Shown here in pieces: positions 10,892-23,030 of a stretch of DNA of 64,000 bases. Each line of letters opens with the position of its first letter. Position 1 is the stretch's first letter. The notes under the pieces are model-generated. The model saw only the letters and a list, made by a program, of their open reading frames with translations, made no database searches and was not told the origin of the DNA. The position numbers were made by a program, and so were the translations under genes. Location: NCBI GenBank assembly GCA_947044365.1, contig OX345642.1:1-64000 (forward strand), given 5' to 3'. This DNA comes from Petrosia ficiformis. Taxonomy: Eukaryota; Porifera; Demospongiae; Haplosclerida; Petrosiidae.

Positions 10892-13824
10892 ATGTCCAAA
10901 AGGAGACTCTTGGACAGTGATTCCGACATTGAAGACTTTGTTTTGAAGAAAACAAAATCTTCACTTTCCTGCGAGAAATATAGTGTTGGAGGTTTACCTG
11001 AGTTTTTGAATCTAGAAAGTAAGTATTTTTAACAAATTAATTTATTTTATTTGATTGTTAGATTCAAGTGACAAGAAGTCAACATCTGAAGAATACAGTA
11101 ATTCAGGCTGTACAGAAGAAACATCTCTTCATTTAGAATGTAAGTGTTGTCAATACAATTTAGTTTGAGTTTATGTACCTGTTAGGTTCAAGTGATGATG
11201 AGTCAGTACAAGATATTACAGATGAAGGTAAAATGACATATGCTTTAAGGTTAATTTATGTTACTTGTACAAGTAGGTTCGATTCAAGACATTTCAGAGA
11301 GTGTGGAAGATTGTAAGATTGATATAGACTTTTAAGCAAATATGAACTCATTTTCTTCAGTTTCCAGTGAAGAAGAAGGAAAGACATCACTGAGGAAGTC
11401 AACAAGAATATGGTTAGTTACTTTTTTAGTAACACAAACTCTAGAATGCATTAATATAGGAAACACCAAACTATAAAAGAAAAGGACATTGATGGTCTCA
11501 CAAGAGACCTCAATGCACCAATAGAAGTTAGAGATACGGGGACAAGTAAAGGGAGAGGCATATTTGCCTTAAAACCTATACCATCGCACACATTTCTATG
11601 CGAATATAAAACAACTGGGGTATATAATCAATTACAATATGACAAAAGATTGAAAGAATATGAAAAAAACAATGAAACCTCTGGAAGCATTTCCTTCAAA
11701 GTTGGGAGAAAGACCTTATTTTATGATGCCACCAGACGTTACAATCAGTATGGTTTGTACATGAACCATAGTCGTAATCCAAATGCAAGAATCTACAGTC
11801 CCATCACCATCCGAGGTAAATCTAGACTTGGAATGTACTCAATTCAGGATGTACAAGAAGATGAAGAATTAGAATGGGATTATGGCATAACAACAAGTGA
11901 AATGCCATGGTTACAATCAAAAGGTAAATCTCTGCATTTATGATATATTGTACTATCAAACTAATAAAGTAGGTGAAGCAGACACTGAAGTAGACATTGA
12001 AGAGAAAGAGGATGAGGAAGATACTATACAGCAGTTAGGTAGGTTATAGTTAATTATGTTACATTCAATTAACCTTTCATGGATGGTTTGTTCTTGAGCT
12101 ATCACAATAGCCATGGTGTTACAGTCTATCATTGATGTGGTCCGGGTTGGCATATTTTTGTTCTTAAATTTAAGCCATTTTCCTGCATAGTTTTGCACTC
12201 TGGTCTCTGAAAGAGTTAAATTATCAATCCGTACTTTAGGTAACTTTGAAAAATATAGAAAATACTATCACTGTCCTGTAGAAGGATGTAAAGCACAAGC
12301 CTTGAAAAAACTATCGAATCATCTAACATCTGTTCATTCAATAACTGATACTACAACCCGAAAAGAGCTATTAGCAAAAGCAAAGAAAGCAGGAGTTGCA
12401 AAGAGAGGTGAAATGAAAAGAAATCCGTTGCAACTAACCATCCAGCAAAGCTTCCAAATTAGTCAACATGTCGATAAAAATATTGTGGTGCCCACGGCTC
12501 AAAAAAAAAAGGGGTCAACCCGCAGTTATGAGTTTTATGACATCGACAATACAAAAGAACTGGCAGCATTCTACAAAAATCTGACTAGCTTCGACGGAGG
12601 CAGCAAATCCTCCGTTGAAGCTAGACAGATTTGCACAGATGTGTCGAAATATTTGGCATTTGCCGACTCGACACAGTTAAAATGGGACAATCTTCTCGAC
12701 ACGGATCGTCTCAAGCAGTATGTGGAGAAGCTCCAGAAAACTGCCATAGGACCTGATGGCCTTGTCACAAAATTGGACAGGGTACAAACTGCTCTCAGAT
12801 ACTTAATGAGAGATGTTCCCAAGTACAAAACCAGTGATGCTGCGATGAAAACAATCGAGAGAGTAGGTCTTTGGAAAGCAGGTTTCCGAACTGCAAAAAT
12901 CACACACACAAGGGATAAGGCAGCACGTGAAGTCGACACAACCGATGATGATATGCAGGCTTTGAAAGAGTTGATACATTCAAAGATTGCAAAAACTAAA
13001 GTAGAGACCATAGTAAACAGAGGAAAGTCCTCAGATGAGGACATAAATTTTATCGCAACATATTTATTTATCTGCTTTGGATACAAAAATTTCCAAAGAG
13101 CAGGTCCAGCTATAAACATGACTCTTAAAGAAGTGGCAGAAGCCACATATGTTGGGGAAGATGAAGATACAATGCTAAAAATTATAGTTAGCAATCACAA
13201 GACTGCTAAAACATACGGTCCAGCTGTTTTATATTTATCTCTTGATGATTCTGCAATTTTCAATCACTACATCGAGGAAATACGACCAAACATTGCTACA
13301 TCAGCAGAGTGTGACATTGCCCTTCTTAGGGCAAATGGCCTATCCTTTAGAAACAACTATTCACACATTATAAGAGCATACGCTATTGAAGTTGGATTAA
13401 CAAGAATTCCATCCTTGACAGCTGTTCGAAAAGCTGGAGCTGTAACAGGAAGAGCAGTGCTATCAAACCCTGAAATGGAGGCAATGTCTCGACAGATGTC
13501 CCACAGTTCTGCAACATCAGAATTATATTATCGTGTTCGGAAAGGAGGGAAACAATCTCTGAGTGCATTTAAATCGATGCAAATGCTAACAGGTAAGTGA
13601 GATGTGTACACATAATAAAAAATTACACATTCTTTGACACAGAGCAATCCACTCCACTTCCAAGTGGTTATTTAGAAGCCATTGAAGTATTTTTTAAAGA
13701 CGAGTTGTCAAAGAAATCTACGCCTACTTTGGCTAAATGTCGCACCTTTCTTAACAACTACACCTGTGACAAAACAACAAAACAGGTACAAGACAAAGTC
13801 CGTGCATTAAATACGTCTAAATAA
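10892..13824 (+). CDS. SET domain-C2H2 zinc finger-tyrosine recombinase fusion (copy 1)
   Basis: Exons read by eye: 10892-11018, 11062-11139, 11186-11227, 11277-11312, 11361-11412, 11460-11923, 11973-12038, 12240-13592, 13643-13824; all phases agree, giving 799 residues. The ATG follows an in-frame TAG at 10871. Domains: acidic Ser-rich leader (1-110); SET domain (~133-255) with TSKGRGIFALKPI, MNHSRNPNARI (NHS at 214-216) and EDEELEWDYG (251-254), closest by eye to the KMT5A/SET8 style; acidic linker; C2H2 finger (Cys300, Cys305, His316, His321); tyrosine recombinase (~370-725) with box I Arg575 (FQRAGPA), Lys609 (NHKTAKTYGP), Arg685 (SLTAVRKAG), His710 (MSHSSAT) and Tyr718/719 (SELYYRV); then a tail with QVQDKVRAL. 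The first His of HxxR is Thr. Predicted role: inserting and excising the element, with the SET domain perhaps methylating histones at the target. Confidence 0.82.
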
Positions 13825-14440
13825 GTAATCTTTAAGTATTCTTTTCATTACTATCATGAGTCATTCCACTCATTTAGTTATATATTATTAACATAATGTA
13901 TCACTTCATTTCTATCATTTATCCATTTAGTTATATATTACTTAGTTATATACTATTAACATAATGTACCCCTTTATTTATTTATTTTAGTTCTTTTCAT
14001 TTACCCATTTCAGTATATAATTATTCACTAATCATTTATGCTATCAATATACCATGGGTAAATATCATGATTTCATTACTATCAGTGTTATATCAAAAAG
14101 TATGTTTATTTCTTGTTATTTAAAAAATAGAATTAATAACATTGTAAAGGAGTAGTAGTGCATTAATCATACATGGATTATGTAATGAAAAAACTATGAC
14201 AGTGAATACAAACTATATGAAAGTCTAACTTAATCCAAAACAATACTCACCTTTCAACAATATATTAATAATCAAGTAATCAGCCAAAACTAACTTAGTA
14301 AGTACTTGAAACATCACAGTTAATAAATGAATTGTAGTCCTGAACAAAAAAAGGGGGACATACTTATTAGTAACTTCCAAATTACTAGGGAGACTTAAAA
14401 TTGCCAAATACTTGGTGACCAATAAATGCCTTCTAACCTA
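13825..14440. other. AT-rich 3' region of element, no gene
   Basis: Low-complexity sequence with a repeated CATTTAGTTATATATTA motif (13873-13960) and (TTTA)n. Only short open frames without gene-like features are present. Confidence 0.5.
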
Positions 14441-14449
14441 CTTTAATAG

Positions 14450-14560
14450 GCAAGCGAGATGAGCATACATGGAGAAAAGTTACATTAAAACAGAGCAATC
14501 CACTGCCCCACCAAGCGGTTCTATACAGCCAATTAAAAAGTTTATGATAAAAAAGGCAAC
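14450..14560 (+). pseudogene. Degenerate duplicate of the last intron/exon of the recombinase gene (copy 1)
   Basis: The stretch around GGCAAGCGAGATGAGCATACA and CAGAGCAATCCACTGCC matches the exon 8/exon 9 junction at 13592-13700 (GTAAGTGAGATGTGTACACA, CAGAGCAATCCACTCC). The match continues through the segment that encodes PSGYLEAIE in the intact gene (here CAAGCGGTTCTATACAGCCA). The frame is disrupted. It looks like a decayed remnant of an older 3' gene copy inside the element. Confidence 0.6.
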
Positions 14561-14803
14561 CATAAACAACACACAAAACATAAAAGAATATATTAATAAG
14601 TTGATTTAACCACACGGTTATAAATTTAGTAAACGCTAAAGGACATACATTATATTATTACTTTTAGGGACATGTTACATGGTTTATCACAACACAAGGG
14701 ACATAACGGTATGTCCCTCGAATTTTCAGTATGTCCCTGCATTTTCAGGCAAAAGGACATAATATGTCCCCGAAATGGGCCAAGGGACATGGATAGGGAC
14801 ATA

Positions 14804-14827
14804 TTCTCAGGGCTATATACCTGAGAA
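14804..14827. other. Recombination-site-like junction between the two element copies
   Basis: The sequence is TTCTCAGG, then GCTATATA, then CCTGAGAA: perfect inverted 8-bp arms around an 8-bp spacer. It joins the right end of copy 1 to the left end of copy 2, which is what circularisation of one element would create. Tyrosine recombinases (Cre, Flp, lambda Int) act at inverted arms around a 6-8-bp spacer. The symmetry ends sharply after 8 bp on both sides. Confidence 0.7.
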
Positions 14828-15687
14828 GCAAAATTTCCCCAAATCCAGGTCTCAACGGATTCGTAATCTACGTCACGTGAGCATTAATTTGAATGCCTAA
14901 ACTTTGCACTGACCCGCCCATTTCCGGTGTTAACCGTACCTCATTTAACTTCAAATAACTCAAAAAATAAAAGGTTTTAAAACTTCTAGTTACTGCCAAT
15001 CTCTAAAAGAAAAATAGACCTTTCTCAGTTCCAAAAATCAAGTCAATAGACCTTTAGATGTTGGAGTTATTAAGCTTCAAACATAAAGTATATGGAAATT
15101 TTTTTATAAGTTCAAGTTTGTCGATTAATATCTCCGCTTGTGAAGATGCTATAAACATGCAACCAACACTGAATGAAAGCCCAATCTTTTATCTCACTGA
15201 ACCCCAAATACCCTATTAATCCGCGCAAAGACCGCGGAATAGGGGCAGTTTGAATAAGGTACACTTTAAGACTAAACACTTTAAATTAGTTCAAAACCCA
15301 TTGATAAATATACCGTTAGAAAGCTCTTTTTATGCTCATTTCAAAAATGCTTTTACTTTTTCAAACCAGTACTTACTTTTTGAGTTATTGTTGTTTTAAT
15401 TTCGTCATTTTTCGGAAATTATTTTTTGCCTTATACAGGAAAGGTATTTTGTATGGCTTCATGAGTTGGGGAATACACTACACTAGACATGTACATTCCA
15501 AACCCCAAGTACCCTAGTGAAACCCTGGCCTAAACTGTAGAACTAGAAAAAATTCAAAATATGTCCCTTTTATGTCCCTCGATAGAAAATTTGTGCCCTG
15601 GACACTTTTTTGGCAATTTCAAAGCTTGAAATTTCACCTGTACATTTGTCCACCTTCCCTCATTTCCCTGGTATATCTGGTTGATTT

Positions 15688-17588
15688 CCCCCAAAGGGAC
15701 ATATGTCCCTCAAATTTCAAATATGCTTGCCGCAAATTTAGTAATGGCGTTGTGCTACTCCATTTCCACTAACCACACCCTGATAGTGCAATCTTCTCTA
15801 CCTACTTTCATTCCTGAACCCTGAAATATGTCCCTAAAATATGTCCCTGTTTGGGGTTTCCCATTAAGGAAAGGTCCAACAAGCCTGGTATTTTAATGTG
15901 TTGCTTGTCTCCTCCTATTCTTTAATTTTCATTGAAAAACAATTTTTCATATTTTTGAACTTTGGGGTTTCCATACTTCCCATTGACCCTGGAAGAAAAT
16001 CTTCTTACAATGTATTCTACCCCCAATACCAACTCCACCCACAAAATTTGGGGAAAATCCCTAACAGGGACATATGTCCCTTCAGAAATATTTTGCCCTG
16101 AACCCTTTACAAGCTTCCAAACTTTCTATACATTTTTGTAATGAAACTCTAGTGGGAGTACATTCCATTGCACTGCTTATTGTAAAATCCCCCAAAGGGA
16201 CATATGTCCCTCAATTTTCATAATGATCTGCGTTTAAATTTACAGTGTAGTTGTGCTACTCCATCTCTACTAACCACACCCTGATAGTTTAATCTTCCCT
16301 TCCTTCCTCCATTCTGGAACCCTGGAATATGTCCCTAAAATATGTCCCTGTTTGGGGTTCTTCGTTAAGGAAAGCTCCAACAAGCCTGGTATTTTAATAT
16401 GTTGCTTGTCTCCTCCTACTCTTTAATTTTCATTGAAAAAAAAATTTTCATATTTTTGAATTTGGGGTATTTCTATTTTCCATTGACCCTGGAAGAAAAT
16501 ATTCACACCTTTTAATCTACTCCTAATACCAACTGCACCTACCAAATTTGGAGAAAATCCCTAACAGGGACATATGTCCCTTCAGAAAAATTTGCCCTGA
16601 ACCCTTTACAAGCTTCCAAACTTTCTATACATTTTTGTGGTGAAACTCTAGTGGGAGTACATTCCATTGCACTACTTATTGTAAAATCCCCCAAAGGGAC
16701 ATATGTCCCTCAATTTTCATAATGATCTGCGTTTAAATTTACAGTGTGGTTGTGCTACTCCATCTCTACTAACCACACCCTGATAGTTTAATTTTCCCTT
16801 CCTTCCTCCATTCTGGAACCCTGGAATATGTCCCTAAAATATGTCCCTGTTTGGGGTACTTCGTTAAGGAAAGCTCCAACAAGCCTGGTATTTTAATATG
16901 TTGCTTGTCTCCTCCTACTCTTCAATTTTCATTGAAAAAAAAATTTTCATATTTTTGAATTTTGGGGTATTCCTATTTTCCATTGACCCTGGAAGAAAAT
17001 ATTCACACCTTTTAATCTACTCCTAATACCAACTGCACCTACCAAATTTGGAGAAAATCCCTAACAGGGACATATGTCCCTTCAGAAATATTTTGCCCTG
17101 AACCCTTTACAAGCTTCCAAACTTTCTATACATTTTTGTGGTGAAACTCTAGTGGGAGTACATTCCATTGCACTACTTATTGTAAAATCCCCCAAAGGGA
17201 CATATGTCCCTCAATTTTCATAATGATCTGCGTTTCAATTTACAGTGTGGTTGTGCTACTCCATCTCTACTAACCACACCCTGATAGTTTAATCTTCCCT
17301 TCCTTCCTCCATTCTGGAACCCTGGAATATGTCCCTAAAATATGTCCCTGTTTGGGGTACTTCGTTAAGGAAAGCTCCAACAAGCCTGGTATTTTAATAT
17401 GTTGCTTGTCTCCTCCTACTCTTCAATTTTCATTGAAAAAAAAATTTTCATATTTTTGAATTTTGGGGTATTCCTATTTTCCATTGACCCTGGAAGAAAA
17501 TATTCACACCTTTTAATCTACTCCTAATACCAACTGCACCTACCAAATTTGGAGAAAATCCCTAAGGGGGACATATGTCCCTGCAATA
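15688..17588. repeat. ~500-bp tandem repeat with GGGACATATGTCCC palindromes (copy 2)
   Basis: Same array as in copy 1, shifted by 8,218 bp. Palindromes fall at 15696, 16067, 16197, 16567, 16696, 17067, 17197 and 17568. Confidence 0.85.
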
Positions 17589-18122
17589 TAAATGTGCCCT
17601 GCACAACTTACAAGCTTCAGAGCTCTCTATAATTTTCTGTGGTGAAACCCCAGGGAGAGTACATTCCGTCCCACCATAAACCCTAAATAGGGACATAATT
17701 TATATGTCCCTCCCCCAAACAAATTAAGTTTGGGAAACCATACCCATACACAACAGGTAGGAATTTCATCCTACAAGTGATGCACTATATAGGGCATTTT
17801 CATACTACTACAATAATGAAAGGGACATATTTCAGGGACATAATTTTAAAAATATAACTTCGAAAATTTGTATAGCTTCAATTGTTCTATAGGAGTTAAC
17901 CCTGAAAGGATGTCTCCTCAGTACAATAATAGAAACATTCTGAAACTTTTTCATTTCTGAAAGGGACATAGGGACATATATGTCCCTTCACATAATGAAT
18001 GATGCAATGGAGTTCATCGGGGATGAGAATTCCAATAGTGTTGTCCTGCCATAGTAAAAAGTACCATTCTTGAGAAATCACATATGTCCCACAAGAAAAT
18101 TAAAGTATGCATACTTCAGATG

Positions 18123-18668
18123 TGATTACATTCAATTACATCAAATTGCATTCAATTACATTCAATGATTTGGTACAATTGAAGACCTTCAATTACTTTC
18201 AATTATTACATTCAAATACAGCCAAATTACATTGCATCACACTTAAAATGCAAATTACACTGAATTAAATTAAATTACTTCACTGAATTCAAAATCCATT
18301 GGGATACCTTCAATTTCCTCTGTTTAGCTTCTAATTATATTCAGTTCTCTTCAAATTACATTCAAACACTTTCAATTGTTAAGAATTGGCTAATTTGATT
18401 GAAGTATCATGTAACTGTAACTGCTTGCAATCAATTACCATCAAATACCTTTAATTTAGGTTCAATTATTTTCTAATTCTACTTAGTCAAAATTACTTGA
18501 ATTCACTTTTTTGAATTACAATGAAATACTTTTTGCATTCCCTTATTTTCAAATTCCGTTGAATTACCCTAATTTGCATTCACTACTTTGCAATTGCATC
18601 AAATTATTTTAAATTACATGAAATACCATTTATTGCATTCTAATTTTATTCCAATACCTTCACTTCCT
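18123..18668. repeat. Degenerate ATTCAATTAC low-complexity tract (copy 2)
   Basis: Identical counterpart of the tract in copy 1; non-coding. Confidence 0.7.
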
Positions 18669-19109
18669 TTATTTGATTTTAGCCTCCATTTAAATGCCAC
18701 ACCTTCAAAATATTTCTTTGGATTTCTATCAAGTTTGCTGAATTTTTCAACTTCTGAACTACAATTAACTGGTAATTGTACTATTATATGTACATTATTC
18801 TTTAATATTTAAACTAAACACCATTTTCTGTAATTATATAGTATTACTAATTGACTAATTGTAAGGTAGCCATTTTTACAAAGGTCTGTTTTATAGTAAA
18901 GTGAGCTATAAAATAAAGAGTACTTGAGTCTTTGTTTTGATAATTGGTCAGTGGAATAACTACTTAACTTGTCACAAGTGGACAGAGTTGTGAAACAAAA
19001 TGGCGTAATTTAAAAAGTTCATACTACTTGTATTAACAAGTTATTTTAATGTAAAATAATGAAATTTAGTTCACTTCATATCTCACAATAGAGTAATCCA
19101 GAGTTCATC

Positions 19110-22042
19110 ATGTCCAAAAGGAGACTCTTGGACAGTGATTCCGACATTGAAGACTTTGTTTTGAAGAAAACAAAATCTTCACTTTCCTGCGAGAAATATA
19201 GTGTTGGAGGTTTACCTGAGTTTTTGAATCTAGAAAGTAAGTATTTTTAACAAATTAATTTATTTTATTTGATTGTTAGATTCAAGTGACAAGAAGTCAA
19301 CATCTGAAGAATACAGTAATTCAGGCTGTACAGAAGAAACATCTCTTCATTTAGAATGTAAGTGTTGTCAATACAATTTAGTTTGAGTTTATGTACCTGT
19401 TAGGTTCAAGTGATGATGAGTCAGTACAAGATATTACAGATGAAGGTAAAATGACATATGCTTTAAGGTTAATTTATGTTACTTGTACAAGTAGGTTCGA
19501 TTCAAGACATTTCAGAGAGTGTGGAAGATTGTAAGATTGATATAGACTTTTAAGCAAATATGAACTCATTTTCTTCAGTTTCCAGTGAAGAAGAAGGAAA
19601 GACATCACTGAGGAAGTCAACAAGAATATGGTTAGTTACTTTTTTAGTAACACAAACTCTAGAATGCATTAATATAGGAAACACCAAACTATAAAAGAAA
19701 AGGACATTGATGGTCTCACAAGAGACCTCAATGCACCAATAGAAGTTAGAGATACGGGGACAAGTAAAGGGAGAGGCATATTTGCCTTAAAACCTATACC
19801 ATCGCACACATTTCTATGCGAATATAAAACAACTGGGGTATATAATCAATTACAATATGACAAAAGATTGAAAGAATATGAAAAAAACAATGAAACCTCT
19901 GGAAGCATTTCCTTCAAAGTTGGGAGAAAGACCTTATTTTATGATGCCACCAGACGTTACAATCAGTATGGTTTGTACATGAACCATAGTCGTAATCCAA
20001 ATGCAAGAATCTACAGTCCCATCACCATCCGAGGTAAATCTAGACTTGGAATGTACTCAATTCAGGATGTACAAGAAGATGAAGAATTAGAATGGGATTA
20101 TGGCATAACAACAAGTGAAATGCCATGGTTACAATCAAAAGGTAAATCTCTGCATTTATGATATATTGTACTATCAAACTAATAAAGTAGGTGAAGCAGA
20201 CACTGAAGTAGACATTGAAGAGAAAGAGGATGAGGAAGATACTATACAGCAGTTAGGTAGGTTATAGTTAATTATGTTACATTCAATTAACCTTTCATGG
20301 ATGGTTTGTTCTTGAGCTATCACAATAGCCATGGTGTTACAGTCTATCATTGATGTGGTCCGGGTTGGCATATTTTTGTTCTTAAATTTAAGCCATTTTC
20401 CTGCATAGTTTTGCACTCTGGTCTCTGAAAGAGTTAAATTATCAATCCGTACTTTAGGTAACTTTGAAAAATATAGAAAATACTATCACTGTCCTGTAGA
20501 AGGATGTAAAGCACAAGCCTTGAAAAAACTATCGAATCATCTAACATCTGTTCATTCAATAACTGATACTACAACCCGAAAAGAGCTATTAGCAAAAGCA
20601 AAGAAAGCAGGAGTTGCAAAGAGAGGTGAAATGAAAAGAAATCCGTTGCAACTAACCATCCAGCAAAGCTTCCAAATTAGTCAACATGTCGATAAAAATA
20701 TTGTGGTGCCCACGGCTCAAAAAAAAAAGGGGTCAACCCGCAGTTATGAGTTTTATGACATCGACAATACAAAAGAACTGGCAGCATTCTACAAAAATCT
20801 GACTAGCTTCGACGGAGGCAGCAAATCCTCCGTTGAAGCTAGACAGATTTGCACAGATGTGTCGAAATATTTGGCATTTGCCGACTCGACACAGTTAAAA
20901 TGGGACAATCTTCTCGACACGGATCGTCTCAAGCAGTATGTGGAGAAGCTCCAGAAAACTGCCATAGGACCTGATGGCCTTGTCACAAAATTGGACAGGG
21001 TACAAACTGCTCTCAGATACTTAATGAGAGATGTTCCCAAGTACAAAACCAGTGATGCTGCGATGAAAACAATCGAGAGAGTAGGTCTTTGGAAAGCAGG
21101 TTTCCGAACTGCAAAAATCACACACACAAGGGATAAGGCAGCACGTGAAGTCGACACAACCGATGATGATATGCAGGCTTTGAAAGAGTTGATACATTCA
21201 AAGATTGCAAAAACTAAAGTAGAGACCATAGTAAACAGAGGAAAGTCCTCAGATGAGGACATAAATTTTATCGCAACATATTTATTTATCTGCTTTGGAT
21301 ACAAAAATTTCCAAAGAGCAGGTCCAGCTATAAACATGACTCTTAAAGAAGTGGCAGAAGCCACATATGTTGGGGAAGATGAAGATACAATGCTAAAAAT
21401 TATAGTTAGCAATCACAAGACTGCTAAAACATACGGTCCAGCTGTTTTATATTTATCTCTTGATGATTCTGCAATTTTCAATCACTACATCGAGGAAATA
21501 CGACCAAACATTGCTACATCAGCAGAGTGTGACATTGCCCTTCTTAGGGCAAATGGCCTATCCTTTAGAAACAACTATTCACACATTATAAGAGCATACG
21601 CTATTGAAGTTGGATTAACAAGAATTCCATCCTTGACAGCTGTTCGAAAAGCTGGAGCTGTAACAGGAAGAGCAGTGCTATCAAACCCTGAAATGGAGGC
21701 AATGTCTCGACAGATGTCCCACAGTTCTGCAACATCAGAATTATATTATCGTGTTCGGAAAGGAGGGAAACAATCTCTGAGTGCATTTAAATCGATGCAA
21801 ATGCTAACAGGTAAGTGAGATGTGTACACATAATAAAAAATTACACATTCTTTGACACAGAGCAATCCACTCCACTTCCAAGTGGTTATTTAGAAGCCAT
21901 TGAAGTATTTTTTAAAGACGAGTTGTCAAAGAAATCTACGCCTACTTTGGCTAAATGTCGCACCTTTCTTAACAACTACACCTGTGACAAAACAACAAAA
22001 CAGGTACAAGACAAAGTCCGTGCATTAAATACGTCTAAATAA
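19110..22042 (+). CDS. SET domain-C2H2 zinc finger-tyrosine recombinase fusion (copy 2)
   Basis: Exons at +8,218 from copy 1: 19110-19236, 19280-19357, 19404-19445, 19495-19530, 19579-19630, 19678-20141, 20191-20256, 20458-21810, 21861-22042. The predicted 799-residue protein is identical, with the same SET, C2H2 and recombinase signatures and the same splice sites. Both copies are therefore potentially functional; neither shows a stop or a frameshift. Confidence 0.82.
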
Positions 22043-22667
22043 GTAATCTTTAAGTATTCTTTTCATTACTATCATGAGTCATTCCACTCATTTAGTTATA
22101 TATTATTAACATAATGTATCACTTCATTTCTATCATTTATCCATTTAGTTATATATTACTTAGTTATATACTATTAACATAATGTACCCCTTTATTTATT
22201 TATTTTAGTTCTTTTCATTTACCCATTTCAGTATATAATTATTCACTAATCATTTATGCTATCAATATACCATGGGTAAATATCATGATTTCATTACTAT
22301 CAGTGTTATATCAAAAAGTATGTTTATTTCTTGTTATTTAAAAAATAGAATTAATAACATTGTAAAGGAGTAGTAGTGCATTAATCATACATGGATTATG
22401 TAATGAAAAAACTATGACAGTGAATACAAACTATATGAAAGTCTAACTTAATCCAAAACAATACTCACCTTTCAACAATATATTAATAATCAAGTAATCA
22501 GCCAAAACTAACTTAGTAAGTACTTGAAACATCACAGTTAATAAATGAATTGTAGTCCTGAACAAAAAAAGGGGGACATACTTATTAGTAACTTCCAAAT
22601 TACTAGGGAGACTTAAAATTGCCAAATACTTGGTGACCAATAAATGCCTTCTAACCTACTTTAATAG

Positions 22668-22778
22668 GCAAGCGAGATGAGCATACATGGAGAAAAGTTA
22701 CATTAAAACAGAGCAATCCACTGCCCCACCAAGCGGTTCTATACAGCCAATTAAAAAGTTTATGATAAAAAAGGCAAC
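22668..22778 (+). pseudogene. Degenerate duplicate of recombinase last exon (copy 2)
   Basis: Identical counterpart of the remnant at 14450-14560, lying 630 bp downstream of the intact stop codon. Confidence 0.6.
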
Positions 22779-22857
22779 CATAAACAACACACAAAACATA
22801 AAAGAATATATTAATAAGTTGATTTAACCACACGGTTATAAATTTAGTAAACGCTAA

Positions 22858-23022
22858 AGGACATACATTATATTATTACTTTTAGGGACATGTTACATGG
22901 TTTATCACAACACAAGGGACATAACGGTATGTCCCTCGAATTTTCAGTATGTCCCTGCATTTTCAGGCAAAAGGACATAATATGTCCCCGAAATGGGCCA
23001 AGGGACATGGATAGGGACATAT
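22858..23022. promoter_or_regulatory. Right subterminal GGGACAT cluster (copy 2; also 14640-14804 in copy 1)
   Basis: Eight or more GGGACAT/ATGTCCC motifs fall within 165 bp of the right end, including the hairpin-like AGGGACATAACGGTATGTCC at 22915-22934. The same half site populates the left-end repeats, so both ends share it. A subterminal recombinase-binding role is inferred. Confidence 0.55.
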
Positions 23023-23030
23023 TCTCAGGG

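Larger units (their letters stand above)
6595..14812 (+). mobile_element. 8,218-bp SET/tyrosine-recombinase element, copy 1
   Basis: Boundaries are set by exact periodicity: sequence from 6595 recurs from 14813 at a constant offset of 8,218 bp, and homology stops at 6594 and 23034. The left end is CTATATA followed by the arm CCTGAGAA (6602-6609). The right end is the arm TTCTCAGG (14804-14811). Contents in order: non-coding left part (6610-7330), ~500-bp tandem repeats with GGGACAT palindromes (7470-9370), low-complexity ATTCAATTAC-rich stretch (9905-10450), the SET-zinc finger-recombinase gene (10892-13824), an AT-rich 3' part, and a GGGACAT cluster near the right end (14640-14800). There are no long terminal repeats and no reverse transcriptase or DDE transposase. 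This fits a Crypton-like DNA element moved by a tyrosine recombinase; family membership is inferred. Confidence 0.8.

Noticed and set aside
12571..13194. 207-codon minus-strand frame inside the recombinase gene (and its twin at 20789-21412)
   Set aside because: It is an antisense shadow of the conserved recombinase exon; its hydrophobic Ser-rich translation has no family signal.
6595..14812. DIRS/Ngaro-type retroelement
   Set aside because: These also use tyrosine recombinases, but no reverse transcriptase, RNase H or split repeats are seen in the 8.2-kb unit.
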